In this document: in pieces, positions 26,499 through 35,869 of the stretch
Position numbering within the stretch: position 1 is the first letter of the stretch
How the letters are laid out: every line of letters starts with the position of its first letter
Assembly (NCBI GenBank): GCA_949290515.1
Contig: CASERZ010000010.1
Location: 32,343 to 96,342 of the forward strand
Direction: 5' to 3'
DNA length: 64,000 nt
Origin: an uncultured Christensenella sp.
GTDB lineage: Bacteria > Bacillota > Clostridia > Christensenellales > UBA3700
Made by a program: the position numbers and the translations under genes
The notes under the pieces: model-generated
Told to the model about the DNA's origin: nothing
Database searches by the model: none
What the model saw: only the letters and a program-made list of their open reading frames with translations

Positions 26499-28421
26499 TT
26501 AATATCTTCTCGCTTTCGCAAGCATATCCTGTTTTGTCTTCAACGCATCTTTCTGCGCGTTGTTTCTGGGGTTTTGCGTAACGCCTACGTTCCACCAGCC
26601 GTCATAGCCGTGCGTCATCGACTTAGGCAATACCTTAATGTCGATTAGTACGGAATTTTCCTGTTTCAAGCTATCATCGATAGCAGCTCTCAATTCCTCT
26701 TCGTTGTGAGCCGTATAGGTCGTAAATCCGTAGCCCTTTGCACTCATTGCATAGTCTATATTCATAAACTTACCCTTGCGTATAGGCGCGTTGCCGTTGC
26801 GGTAGCGAAGCTCCGTACACAAACTGTCTATGCCCTGTCCCATCTGCAAATTGTTGATACAACCGAAAGACGCGTTGTCGAAGAGCATTACGTTGATTTT
26901 AAGTCCTTCTTGCAATGCCGTAACCATCTCGGTATGCATCATAAGATAGCTGCCGTCGCCTACCATTGCATATACTTCTCTCTCGGGGAAAGCGATTTTA
27001 CAGCCCAAACTGCCCGCTATCTCGTAACCCATACACGAATAGCCGTATTCCATATTGTAGCTGTCCTTGCAATCGCTCGTCCACATTCTCTGCAAATCTC
27101 CGGGAAGACTGCCCGACGAGCCGATAACGATAGCGTCATCGGGTATCATCTCTCTTATGATGCCTATTGCCGTAGTCTGCGCCATTGCGCCGCCGTGTTC
27201 CTTGATAAAATTCTGCACGACGTCAGGCATATGCTCGTCTATTTCAGGTTTGTAGTCCTTGCCTACGCTGATATGCGTAAGTCTGTCCATCTCCTTTGCC
27301 CACGCTTTTTTAGCCTTTTCTATTTCGCCCTTGTACGCGGTAACGTATCCGTCGAGTTTTTTGTCCAAAGCTTCTATTCCCGCTTTAGCGTCGCCTACCG
27401 CCTTTACAGCGTCAAGCTTGCCCGCGTGGAAAGAAGACATATTCAAAGTCACTACCTTTTTATCCGCATAAAGCGATTTGGAAGCCGTCGTAAAATCCGT
27501 AAATCTCGTGCCTACGGCTATAATCAGATCGCACGCTTTCGCAAGCGTATTTGCACTGCTGTTGCCCGTTACGCCGAGACCGCCGACGTTGAGCGCGTGA
27601 GATGACTTGATTGCCGTCTTGCCTGCCTGCGTTTCGCAGAAAGGTATATTGTGCTTTTCGCAAAAAGCCGCTACGCTCTCGCCAGCCTCGCTGTACTTGA
27701 CGCCGCCGCCTACGATAAGCAAAGGTTTCTTGCTTGCCTTTATAATATCCGCAAGGTCGTTGAGTTCTTCTTCAACGGGTACGGGACGTGTGATTCTGTT
27801 GACCCTCTTTTTGAAAAAGTCTGCGGGATAATCGTAGCACTCGCCCTGTACGTCCTGAGGAAGCGCAAGCGCAACCGCTCCCGTATGCGCGGGGTCGAGC
27901 AAAACTCTCATCGCGTTGATGAGCGCGCTCATAACCTGCTCGGGACGGTTGATTCTGTCAAAATATCTCGTAACCGCCTTGTATGCGTCGTTGGTGGTAA
28001 TCATCGGATTGTAAGTATGCTCTATCTGCTGAAGTACGGGGTCGGGCTGTCTGGTCGCAAACGTGTCGCCGCACAGCAACAGAAGAGGTATGTTGTTTGC
28101 CGTAGCCGTTCCTGCCGCCGTAACCATATTTGCAGAGCCGGGACCTATAGAAGATACGCAAGGCATAATCTTGCGTCTGTTGTTTTGCTTTGCGTAAGCG
28201 GTAGCCGCCTGCGCCATACCCTGCTCGTTTTTGCCCTGATACACCTTCAGAGAATGTTTACCCATAGACAAAGCTTCGCCTACGCCGAGTACGCAGCCGT
28301 GTCCGAATATAGTGAATACGCCTTCGACAAACTTCTCTTCCTTGCCGTCGAATTCTACGTATTGATTATCCAAAAATCTGACGATTGCCTCGCCAACGCT
28401 CATTCTTTCCGTCTTTATCAT
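26499..28421 (-). CDS. iolD: 3D-trihydroxycyclohexane-1,2-dione hydrolase (ThDP)
   Basis: The 640-residue thiamine-diphosphate enzyme has the three-domain layout. The N-terminal Pyr domain carries FGHGCVLGVGEAL and VSSIGPGSANMVTAAGTA. A central domain is at about 210-340. The C-terminal PP domain has the ThDP motif VGDGSYLMMHTEMVTALQE followed by LFDNASFGCINN. IolD hydrolyses the ring diketone to 5-deoxy-glucuronate. It is 17 nt after iolB. Length agrees with the family. Confidence 0.95.
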   Translation of the reverse strand: MIKTERMSVGEAIVRFLDNQYVEFDGKEEKFVEGVFTIFGHGCVLGVGEALSMGKHSLKVYQGKNEQGMAQAATAYAKQNNRRKIMPCVSSIGPGSANMVTAAGTATANNIPLLLLCGDTFATRQPDPVLQQIEHTYNPMITTNDAYKAVTRYFDRINRPEQVMSALINAMRVLLDPAHTGAVALALPQDVQGECYDYPADFFKKRVNRITRPVPVEEELNDLADIIKASKKPLLIVGGGVKYSEAGESVAAFCEKHNIPFCETQAGKTAIKSSHALNVGGLGVTGNSSANTLAKACDLIIAVGTRFTDFTTASKSLYADKKVVTLNMSSFHAGKLDAVKAVGDAKAGIEALDKKLDGYVTAYKGEIEKAKKAWAKEMDRLTHISVGKDYKPEIDEHMPDVVQNFIKEHGGAMAQTTAIGIIREMIPDDAIVIGSSGSLPGDLQRMWTSDCKDSYNMEYGYSCMGYEIAGSLGCKIAFPEREVYAMVGDGSYLMMHTEMVTALQEGLKINVMLFDNASFGCINNLQMGQGIDSLCTELRYRNGNAPIRKGKFMNIDYAMSAKGYGFTTYTAHNEEELRAAIDDSLKQENSVLIDIKVLPKSMTHGYDGWWNVGVTQNPRNNAQKDALKTKQDMLAKARRY

Positions 28422-28437
28422 AAATTGCTCCTTCTGA

Positions 28438-29208
28438 TTATTTCTCCCAGTATTCGTATCTGGGGTCTACTATTCTCGTTTTATCCCAAGGATTACCGTC
28501 GAGATGTCTTATCATCCAACAGCAGTACATAGGGTATCCCGGTGCGGTAACCTGTACGTGCGTCTTTCCGCCGGGGAAACAACCTACGCTGCCGTCCACA
28601 ATCGTATGAGGTTCCATCTCGCCTATAAAGCACGCGCCGAAAGCCTCGGGCGTGGGCATTTTGTAATAATACACCTCGGGTTGAGGATGCGAATGAGGAA
28701 GATAACTCCACCATCTGCCCTGCCTTGCAAGCACCTCGCCTACTACGAGGTTGGAATAGGGCGCGTTGGAATAATCGAATATCGTATTGACGTCTCTGAC
28801 TGCGGTATTCTCCCACAATCCCTCGCAGGACACGCTGCGAATAACGTCCTTTTTATCATAGAATTTTGCAGGGAAAACTCTGTCGTTGGTCGTAGCGAGA
28901 TAGATTATTTCGCTGTCCTTGAAAGCCTTAACCGTCAGCGTGTTTCCCTTGCATACGTGCATACATACAGGCAAATCGTCGAATACTCCGCTTCTCTCTC
29001 CATTGCCGATAAGGTCGCCGCAACTCATTTCCACGCCGCCCTCGGTAAGAAGTACGCACATTTCCTTGTCCTTTTCGCTGTAGCTTACGCTTTTGCCCGC
29101 CGCAATCTTTACGACGAGAATATCCATAAGCATATCTTTGTTTTTGCCGTCCATTTTGGTCAGGGTTTTGACGCCCTGCTTGTTGAATTTGGGATAATTG
29201 AATGCCAT
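28438..29208 (-). CDS. iolB: 5-Deoxy-glucuronate isomerase
   Basis: The 256-residue double cupin has the IolB pattern: GRWWSYLPHSHPQPEVYYYK with the metal His residues, EPHTIVDGSVGCFPGGKTHVQV and a final CCWMIRHLDGNPWDKTRI. It isomerises 5-deoxy-glucuronate to 2-deoxy-5-keto-gluconate, the substrate of IolC. It follows iolC by 83 nt. Confidence 0.93.
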   Translation of the reverse strand: MAFNYPKFNKQGVKTLTKMDGKNKDMLMDILVVKIAAGKSVSYSEKDKEMCVLLTEGGVEMSCGDLIGNGERSGVFDDLPVCMHVCKGNTLTVKAFKDSEIIYLATTNDRVFPAKFYDKKDVIRSVSCEGLWENTAVRDVNTIFDYSNAPYSNLVVGEVLARQGRWWSYLPHSHPQPEVYYYKMPTPEAFGACFIGEMEPHTIVDGSVGCFPGGKTHVQVTAPGYPMYCCWMIRHLDGNPWDKTRIVDPRYEYWEK

Positions 29209-29291
29209 ATATCCGCCTCCTGACTCCGCGCCGCCGCGCGGATAATTCCGTATTAATTTAATGCAAAGAGTATTTATCTACGCTTACTTGC

Positions 29292-30308
29292 TCAGCCTCT
29301 TGCAATCATATCGCCGAATTGTCTTTTCTCGTCAGCGATAAACTTTTCGAGTTCTTCCACCGTAGGCATAAACTCCGAGCAGCCGTGCGCCGATACGAGC
29401 ATAGACGCCGAAGCAGAGCCGAGTTCGAGAGAGTCCATAATCTCCTTGCCGTCAAACAATCCGTAGAGGAATGCCGAGCCGTAACCGTCTCCGCCGCCGA
29501 ACGACTTGAACGCCGTAACGGGGAAAGGCTTGATATTGTATTTCTGTCCGTCGAAGGTATGTGCGGTGCTGCCCTTCTTGCCGTGCTTGATAATGACGAT
29601 TTTCGCACGCTTGGAAAACCAGTATTTTGCAGTCTGTTCGTCGTTCATCTGAGGCGCGAAAATAGCCTGCGTAAGGTCGTATTCTTCTCTCGAACCCATA
29701 ATAATATCCGCGTGCTCGGCAACCGCAGTATAATATACCGCGATTTCGTCTTTGCTCTTCCAATTATAAGGTCTGTAGTCTATATCGAAAATTATTCTCG
29801 TATTATTCTTTTCGGCAAGCTGCATAGCCTTGAGACAAGCCTCTCTCGAGGGACTTTGAGCAAGTGCTGTACCGGATATCAAAAGTGCCTTTGCGCTTGC
29901 CACGTACTCTTCGTCCACGTCGTCGGGACTGAGCATAAGGTCAGCTATACCGTCGCGGTACATCAATATACTGCTCTCCGTGGGAGAAAGAATCTCCGTA
30001 AAAGTCAAACCGAGTTTTTCACCGTTTTTCGCTCTCGTGACGTGAGATAAGTCGATACCCTCGTCGGCAAAGAATTTGGTAACGTAATCGCCGAACTGGT
30101 CGTCAGATACCTTGCCGATAAAACCGACTTTCTTGCCGAGTCTGGCAAGACCTACCGCAACGTTAGCGGGCGAACCGCCGAGATACTTACGGTATTCCTT
30201 ACTCTCGGACAAAGGCTTGAAGTAATCGAGAGGATTGAAGTCAATGGCAATTCTGCCAACGGCTATCAAATCGAGTTTTCTGTTGTTTTCAAAGGTAACG
30301 TATTGCAT
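29292..30308 (-). CDS. iolC: 5-Dehydro-2-deoxygluconokinase (PfkB family)
   Basis: The 338-residue PfkB kinase has the N-terminal motif GGSPANVAVGLARLGKKVG. Its C-terminal ATP/anion-hole motif takes the IolC-specific form SFGGGDGYGSAFLYG in place of DTxGAGD, with the catalytic Asp in GGGDG. It phosphorylates 2-deoxy-5-keto-gluconate. GAGGTG precedes the ATG. A gap of 298 nt separates it from iolJ, containing a dispersed palindrome. Confidence 0.92.
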   Translation of the reverse strand: MQYVTFENNRKLDLIAVGRIAIDFNPLDYFKPLSESKEYRKYLGGSPANVAVGLARLGKKVGFIGKVSDDQFGDYVTKFFADEGIDLSHVTRAKNGEKLGLTFTEILSPTESSILMYRDGIADLMLSPDDVDEEYVASAKALLISGTALAQSPSREACLKAMQLAEKNNTRIIFDIDYRPYNWKSKDEIAVYYTAVAEHADIIMGSREEYDLTQAIFAPQMNDEQTAKYWFSKRAKIVIIKHGKKGSTAHTFDGQKYNIKPFPVTAFKSFGGGDGYGSAFLYGLFDGKEIMDSLELGSASASMLVSAHGCSEFMPTVEELEKFIADEKRQFGDMIARG

Positions 30309-30520
30309 TTTTCACCTCAAATATTTTCCCTTATCGGGCTACAGTGTCTTATTTATTGATTTATTTATCCGGGTTAAGTCCGCTCGGATGATATCTCCTG
30401 CCGACTTTAACACCGACATCTACGACTTTATGTTTATAAGGTATAACGTCGGCAAAAGTTTTTTTGCATTAGCTCTGCATTGATTTTTGCTGTTATACTA
30501 TATATAAATTATATTAAATA

Positions 30521-30561
30521 TTATTTATACAATTTACATAAGGCTTAAATTGTATAAATAA
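30521..30561. repeat. Dispersed 41-bp palindrome, copy 1
   Basis: Perfect 13-bp arms TTTATACAATTTA and TAAATTGTATAAA flank a 9-nt loop, extended by TTA/TAA. Sister copies are at 51601-51641 and 57801-57840. No other feature is visible in the 298-nt gap between iolJ and iolC. Confidence 0.9.
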
Positions 30562-30606
30562 AGGCTTACCCTTACCCGCCCGCGTGTACGCACGAATATT
30601 GACTTT

Positions 30607-31437
30607 TTACGCGTTAGGCTCGCAGAGATTGATTATCCTTTCGGCAACTTCCTGTACGGCCTTGATTGCAAAAGGCAAATATGTCTTGGGGTCGTAAGTC
30701 GCAACCTTATCTGCAAGACCTTTTTTCAACCCCTCGGTAAACGCCTGTCTTAGGTGCGTAGCAAAATTAATCTTGTTGATGCCTGCGTCGATACACGCGC
30801 GTATAACCTCGTCGCTAAGTCCGCTCGCGCCGTGAAGCACAAGAGGAATATCTACTTCGTCGGCTATTTCCTTTATTCTGTCTACCGCAATGTAAGGCGT
30901 TCCTTTATATACGCCGTGCGCGGTGCCTACTCCTATCGCGAGGGAATCAACACCTGTAAGCTTTACAAATTCTACGGCTTCGGACACTTCGGTATATTTT
31001 ATCTGCCCCTCGGTTTCTTCCTTGCCGCCTATCGTACCCAGCTCCGCCTCAACGCTTACTCCGCTTTTGCGCGCAAGTTCTACGACTTGTTTTGTAAGGC
31101 TTACGTTTTTGTCAAAATCGAGCATAGAGCCGTCTATCATTACCGAAGTATAGCCTGCGTCTATGCAAGCTTTGACTGTTTCGATATCGCCGCCGTGGTC
31201 AAGATGTATGGACAAGTCAGCCCCGCCCTTGTAAAGCGCGCGCGTCAATGCGGCATAAGTAGGTATACCGCCGTACTTGAGAGTGCGAGGAATAGTCTGT
31301 ATTATAAGCGGTTTTCCTGTGGAATTCAATGCGTTTAGCACGCCCAAAACGCTTTCGAGATTGTCGACGTTGAAAGCAGGTACGGCATATCCCTTGCGCT
31401 TTGCTGTAGAAAGCAATTGCTTATTGGTAACTATCAT
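30607..31437 (-). CDS. iolJ: Class II aldolase, probable 2-deoxy-5-keto-gluconate-6-P aldolase
   Basis: The 276-residue class II fructose-bisphosphate aldolase-family protein has the zinc and substrate motifs SIHLDHGGDIE, VEAELGTIGGKEE, GVGTAHGVYKG, LVLHGASGLSD and INKINFATHLRQ. Its place at the head of an iol cluster indicates IolJ, which splits the IolC product into dihydroxyacetone phosphate and malonate semialdehyde. Glycolytic aldolase cannot be excluded from sequence alone. GGGGGAAAG precedes the ATG. Confidence 0.85.
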   Translation of the reverse strand: MIVTNKQLLSTAKRKGYAVPAFNVDNLESVLGVLNALNSTGKPLIIQTIPRTLKYGGIPTYAALTRALYKGGADLSIHLDHGGDIETVKACIDAGYTSVMIDGSMLDFDKNVSLTKQVVELARKSGVSVEAELGTIGGKEETEGQIKYTEVSEAVEFVKLTGVDSLAIGVGTAHGVYKGTPYIAVDRIKEIADEVDIPLVLHGASGLSDEVIRACIDAGINKINFATHLRQAFTEGLKKGLADKVATYDPKTYLPFAIKAVQEVAERIINLCEPNA

Positions 31438-31478
31438 TTACTTTCCCCCGTGTACGTAATAATCCAAAATACATATTC

Positions 31479-31507
31479 ATTATACTATTTGCCTTAGTCA
31501 AAGTCAA
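31479..31507 (-). promoter_or_regulatory. Promoter of the iol operon
   Basis: On the minus strand TTGACT (31502-31507), a 17-nt spacer and a perfect TATAAT (31479-31484), 42 nt before the iolJ ATG. No IolR-type regulator gene is in the window. Confidence 0.85.
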
Positions 31508-31744
31508 TATTAAATTCCATTTTTTTGCCCCGAAACGGATATAAAAATAATTTAGGGCTTAATTTTAAAAATATACCTTTTTTTGCTATATTTTGCCACT
31601 TTTTTGCCATAATAGTATGAAAAAATCAAAAAAGCAGCTTTACGCCGCTTCCAAGAACTATGCTTTTTTGTCCATATTTTGCCGTTTTGTCCATATAATT
31701 TTACATTAAAACGCTCTGTGCGTTTTAACCATAATTGCAATAAG
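31508..31744. other. Intergenic region, nothing recognised
   Basis: AT-rich spacer between the iol promoter and the next gene's terminator. No supported gene or repeat. Confidence 0.5.
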
Positions 31745-31777
31745 CAAAAAATAGAGCAGCCGCAAAAGGACTGCTCT
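31745..31777 (-). terminator. Terminator of the TM2 gene
   Basis: GAGCAG (31754-31759) pairs with CTGCTC (31771-31776), followed on the minus strand by TATTTTTT. Confidence 0.75.
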
Positions 31778-31800
31778 CGTTTGTTTTGAATCAATGATAA

Positions 31801-32076
31801 TTATTCCTGACCCTTGGTCTGCTCATCAACCTGAGGCTGTTCAGCGTTCTGCATAGGAGCTTGCTCTGCAGCTGCCTTGCAATACTTAGCGTTGAATGTT
31901 TTGTCATCGGCTACCAGATACATAATACCTTCGATAAGACCAACGATGCTGGGTATACCTGTCCAACAGAACAAAATATACAAGATACCGGAACCAATCT
32001 TGCCGAGATAGAACTTGTGTGCGCCCCAGCCGCCCAACAAGATACCGAGTACACCTGCTACTACTTTACTTTTCAT
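31801..32076 (-). CDS. TM2-domain membrane protein
   Basis: The 91-residue protein is a TM2 domain: LGGWGAHKFYLGKIGSG, a membrane helix, a short GIPSIVGLIEG turn and a second helix. A hydrophilic Gln/Glu tail follows. The GAHKFYLG motif is the family hallmark. Function of bacterial TM2 proteins is unknown. GGAGGGAATT precedes the ATG. Monocistronic. Confidence 0.88.
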   Translation of the reverse strand: MKSKVVAGVLGILLGGWGAHKFYLGKIGSGILYILFCWTGIPSIVGLIEGIMYLVADDKTFNAKYCKAAAEQAPMQNAEQPQVDEQTKGQE

Positions 32077-32307
32077 AATTCCCTCCTGAATTTAACAATA
32101 GCTACACAATATATATTGCGTAGTTACACTATAACATACGTCATAACAATTGTCAATACCATTTTTATATTATAACTAAAAATAGTAAATTCACTTGACG
32201 AATATCACAATACTGCACCTGACACAGCGACAGTAAAGTTTAAGTTTATTTCGATTTCTAAATCGCTTGCTTGAAACTTACAATATCTATTTATATTAGA
32301 CCGCCGC

Positions 32308-33210
32308 TTATTTTGTCTCTATGAGAGAACAAATCTTGCCGGCATAATATATATCGTGCAAGGCTATGCCTATGTTGTAGGCAATAATGCGTTCTTCGTC
32401 GTTTTCTCTGCCACTGCACTTTCCGTTTACCACGTCAGCGACTTCAGCAAAACTTTTGAACCGGTCAAAGTATTTAAACCCTTCAATATGTCCCTTATCA
32501 TCGCCGAATATCTTGTCAAAAGTCAAATCGCAACCCTGAAATCCCAATGTATGCACGGGTATGAGAAGACAACCTTTTTCATAGACGCTTTCATCTGCAA
32601 AATCTTTTTCTGCATAGGTAATCGAAGAGACGATTACATCACAACCTTTTACCATTTGTAAATAATCGTCATACTTCTCCCATTTGATATTATGCTTTTG
32701 ATTGTTGACATAATATTCTCCGATAATTTCGTCCGCTCTGTTTTTATAATTGAATATTCTTATTGTCATATCTCTGTCGATTGTATCGAAAAAGACTTTG
32801 AGCGTAGCTTTACCTATTTCCCCCAAACCTATAAACGCTACTGTCTTGTAATCTGATTTAGCAAAAAGTTTAAGTGAATGAACAGCAACTGCCGCCGTGC
32901 GCCACTTTGTTATAAAATCGGCGTCCATAACGGCTTTTATATCTCCGCTGTCTAAGTCATACAGCATAAGATTGCTTTTCAGACTGGGGTCGCGCATAGG
33001 ATATCTGTTGACCAGTTTTACCCCCGCAAGTTTTTGCTTAGGCAAGATGCACGGCATAACGTTATAAAAAATATGCCCTTCTTGCTTCATAGATATCTTT
33101 GCGGGCAACACGCACTCAGATTTATGCTTAATCATATCTCCCGCCCATTCGAGCATATCATTCGACGATATGCCTAGCTTTTCTATTTCGCCGTTACTTA
33201 TATATCTCAT
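32308..33210 (-). CDS. Ornithine cyclodeaminase/mu-crystallin family dehydrogenase
   Basis: The 300-residue protein has the N-terminal dimerisation part and the Rossmann motif VAFIGLGEIGKATL (about residues 123-136), preceded by KWRTAAVAVHSLKLF, as in ornithine cyclodeaminase, alanine dehydrogenase and SbnB-type enzymes. It would act on an amino or keto acid with NAD(P)H. It is the last gene of the polysaccharide operon and overlaps the LicC-aminotransferase fusion by 4 nt, so it likely makes or modifies the small amine used by that enzyme. Substrate unknown. Confidence 0.8.
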   Translation of the reverse strand: MRYISNGEIEKLGISSNDMLEWAGDMIKHKSECVLPAKISMKQEGHIFYNVMPCILPKQKLAGVKLVNRYPMRDPSLKSNLMLYDLDSGDIKAVMDADFITKWRTAAVAVHSLKLFAKSDYKTVAFIGLGEIGKATLKVFFDTIDRDMTIRIFNYKNRADEIIGEYYVNNQKHNIKWEKYDDYLQMVKGCDVIVSSITYAEKDFADESVYEKGCLLIPVHTLGFQGCDLTFDKIFGDDKGHIEGFKYFDRFKSFAEVADVVNGKCSGRENDEERIIAYNIGIALHDIYYAGKICSLIETK

Positions 33211-35033
33211 ACCCCCTCCTTAGCAACAAGAATATTTTTTATAGCTTTTAAAAAAGCATTGTTTTCCTTTGTATCCTTGACCGCAACTCGTATGAAGTTT
33301 TTACCGTTAAAATAGTTCTTTGAGGATAAATCTTTGAGCAGAATATTATATTTATCGAGAGCCTCCACACAAAAATCGTAAGACGAATAGTCGCCGAGAT
33401 TGACCATTATATAGTTCGCTTGCGAAGGATAAGCCTCTATATTTTCCATCTTGTTGATTTCTTTTATCATACGGTTTCGCTCGACGGCAATTTTCTCACA
33501 CGCACTTGCATAATCCTTTGCAAACAGATTGTAAGTCTGCAGATAATACTCTGCAAAACTGTTGATGTTCCATATCTGCATATACTTTCTCATCTCCGAC
33601 AAAAGTTTTTTATCGGCACTTGCTACAACACCCAGTCTTAACCCTGCAACGCCAAAAGATTTTCCTATACTTTTGACCACAATAAGATTAGGATACTTTT
33701 GCAATATTGCATTATCCATAAGCGTATATTTTTTATCGGGCTCGGCAAAATCCGCAAAAGACTCGTCCAAAAGCAATACGGTATTTGTCTTTGCCGCATA
33801 TTCCGCCAAATCGAGAGCTTGCTCTTTTGTCAGCATCGCTCCGCTGGGGTTGTCAGGAGTAACTACGCAAAGCATATCTACCTCGTTGCAGATATCCTTG
33901 TAAGCCTGAAGATTTAAGCCGTAATTCCATTTTGAATTATCTACGTAAACTATTTCGCTATTTCTGAAACAGCGCACATATTCGTTGAAAGTAGGCACGC
34001 CAACGGCTATCTTACCCTTTGTAACCAGTCCCAAAGCGTTTATAAGTTCGGAAGCCCCGTTACCTACAAGAATATTGTCCTGGTCAACTCCGAAAATCCT
34101 CTCTGCATTCATATTCTGCATATTCAATCCGGAAGGATAAGCCCCCAACAAAACAGGGAATTCTCTTTGCATTTTTGCAGTGAATTCTTTAGTAGGGAAA
34201 TAAGGATTGACAAGATAACAAAAATCCATCATACTGTCGTATCTCCAGTATCCTCCGAATTTTGATATCAACAAATCGTATTTGGCTTTGCCCTTACTGA
34301 ACATAGCGTTTGCTATATCTAGGTCCTGAGCGTCGTCAATCTCGTACCAGGGCATATCCCCTATCTCGTATGCATTCAGCTGAGTTTTAGATAAATGCGC
34401 AACAACTTTAAGAGTGGTTTCGTAATAACTGTTAAGCCCGTAAGCTTTCATATATGCTTCAAGAAAAGGTATATATACGTTTTTGCAGAATTGTTTGCTG
34501 AGTTTATAGACGTTGACAGTTTTATAGTAATCGCCAATTAGTTCAAAGTTCATATCCGCTTTGTCAATAAATTGTGTAATATGTCCTTCGTCATCGCAAG
34601 TTACCACCGTACCGTCCATCCAACTCTTATATCGCGCTACGGCAACAAGATTTTTATGTTTTACCGCCATCATTTTTTTGATAAGACTTTTGTCGTATAT
34701 AAGGTCAGATTCAAGCAAAACGGTATCGTCTTTTACAACGTAATCCTTCGCAAGATAAAACGAATATATGTTGTTGCTGGTAGCATAATCCTTGTTATAG
34801 ATAAACTCGAATTGCATCTGCGAACCCGCATAATTAGATTTTATATAGTCTATAAGATTCTGTCCTTCATAACCTACTACGAGAATCATTTTGTTTATAC
34901 CCGCTTCCTCAACGGCTTCTATCGCGCGGTCAATAAGTTTCTTGCCCGCTACTTCTACCATACATTTTGTATTGTTGTTGGTGTATTTTCCCAATCTTTT
35001 GCCCATTCCGGCAGCTAACATTAACGCTTGCAT
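33207..35033 (-). CDS. LicC-type nucleotidyltransferase fused to HisC/CobD-like PLP enzyme
   Basis: The 608-residue fusion has residues 1-240 as a sugar/choline-phosphate nucleotidyltransferase (LMLAAGMGKRLG, catalytic ESDLIY, EIDDAQDL metal site). Residues 255-608 form a fold-type I PLP enzyme with NPSGAM, LLDESFADF and the PLP lysine Lys458 in KSIGKSFGVAGLRLG. The second part resembles histidinol-phosphate aminotransferase and the threonine-phosphate decarboxylase CobD. A combined enzyme could make and CTP-activate a small phospho-amine, which the LicD encoded next would transfer to the glycan. Which amine is not determinable from sequence. Confidence 0.85.
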   Translation of the reverse strand: MQALMLAAGMGKRLGKYTNNNTKCMVEVAGKKLIDRAIEAVEEAGINKMILVVGYEGQNLIDYIKSNYAGSQMQFEFIYNKDYATSNNIYSFYLAKDYVVKDDTVLLESDLIYDKSLIKKMMAVKHKNLVAVARYKSWMDGTVVTCDDEGHITQFIDKADMNFELIGDYYKTVNVYKLSKQFCKNVYIPFLEAYMKAYGLNSYYETTLKVVAHLSKTQLNAYEIGDMPWYEIDDAQDLDIANAMFSKGKAKYDLLISKFGGYWRYDSMMDFCYLVNPYFPTKEFTAKMQREFPVLLGAYPSGLNMQNMNAERIFGVDQDNILVGNGASELINALGLVTKGKIAVGVPTFNEYVRCFRNSEIVYVDNSKWNYGLNLQAYKDICNEVDMLCVVTPDNPSGAMLTKEQALDLAEYAAKTNTVLLLDESFADFAEPDKKYTLMDNAILQKYPNLIVVKSIGKSFGVAGLRLGVVASADKKLLSEMRKYMQIWNINSFAEYYLQTYNLFAKDYASACEKIAVERNRMIKEINKMENIEAYPSQANYIMVNLGDYSSYDFCVEALDKYNILLKDLSSKNYFNGKNFIRVAVKDTKENNAFLKAIKNILVAKEGV

Positions 35034-35035
35034 AC

Positions 35036-35869
35036 TTACTCCTTTTTCAATGAATCCTTATTAAAATTGGTTTTATCAAATTTTTTATAAGGGTTATTAT
35101 AATCCACGTAACAGATTGAATGTCCTTTCCTTTCTTCCTCGGGCGGCAATTGCATATAATCACCGAACGACAACTTCAAATAGGTATCGTAATCTTCAAC
35201 CCCGTAAAATTGCGTATCCTCAAAATCGTAAAGTTTGGGCTCGCCAAAACATTTTGCCGGCAAAGGTTGCGCGGCACCATATACGTTTATCCAATACAAC
35301 GAAGACTTACCCTTAAACTTTTTAATTACGTTATAAGGCATATCAAACCATTTAGGACTTTCAGGTAAAATCTGCAAACATCTTGCAACGACTGTCTTTA
35401 AGAATGTTGTCCTGCCGCCTTTTTGATAGATACCCGATATAATTCTTTTTTTCGTGTGGATTTTTTTCGACAATTTGTTTGCCTTTTGCAAGTCGTCTCC
35501 GATTTCATCAAGAGGAAATACGTCAATGAATACTCCCCCTACAAACAATGTATCCTGTCCCGATTCGACATACGTGGTATTTTCGTCATACATTTTACAA
35601 AAACCGTATTTGAAATGTTTTCCGTCAGACGGAACGTTGAAAGTATATCCATCGGGAAGCTTATCTCTTAAAGTCAGCATCCTGTCGTAATCTTTTCTGG
35701 GCACGCCGAAATCTATATCGTCATCCCAAGGAATAAAGCCCTTGTGCCTTATTGCGCCCAGCATAGTTCCGCCAAGCATATAATATTTTATGTCGTTTTC
35801 CTGACAAAATTTGTGAAATACTTTTGCCATTTCCAACAACTTTTGCTTTAACAACACTGCATCGTTCAT
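35036..35869 (-). CDS. LicD-family phosphotransferase
   Basis: The 277-residue protein carries the LicD signature: YYMLGGTMLGAIRHKGF followed by IPWDDDIDFGVPRKDY (about residues 30-63), with the Asp cluster that binds metal and nucleotide. LicD enzymes transfer phosphocholine or related groups from CDP donors to surface glycans. The start shares one base with the flippase stop (TAATG), and the activating enzyme follows after 2 nt, so the two form a unit. Confidence 0.9.
   Translation of the reverse strand: MNDAVLLKQKLLEMAKVFHKFCQENDIKYYMLGGTMLGAIRHKGFIPWDDDIDFGVPRKDYDRMLTLRDKLPDGYTFNVPSDGKHFKYGFCKMYDENTTYVESGQDTLFVGGVFIDVFPLDEIGDDLQKANKLSKKIHTKKRIISGIYQKGGRTTFLKTVVARCLQILPESPKWFDMPYNVIKKFKGKSSLYWINVYGAAQPLPAKCFGEPKLYDFEDTQFYGVEDYDTYLKLSFGDYMQLPPEEERKGHSICYVDYNNPYKKFDKTNFNKDSLKKE

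Noticed and set aside
31552..31794. 80-codon minus-strand frame after the TM2 gene
   Set aside because: It begins inside the TM2 terminator and has no ribosome binding site.
32236..32280. Hairpin (CGATTT/AAATCG with outer AAGTTT/AAACTT) after the polysaccharide operon
   Set aside because: There is a stem but no T-run on the minus strand, so I do not call it a terminator.
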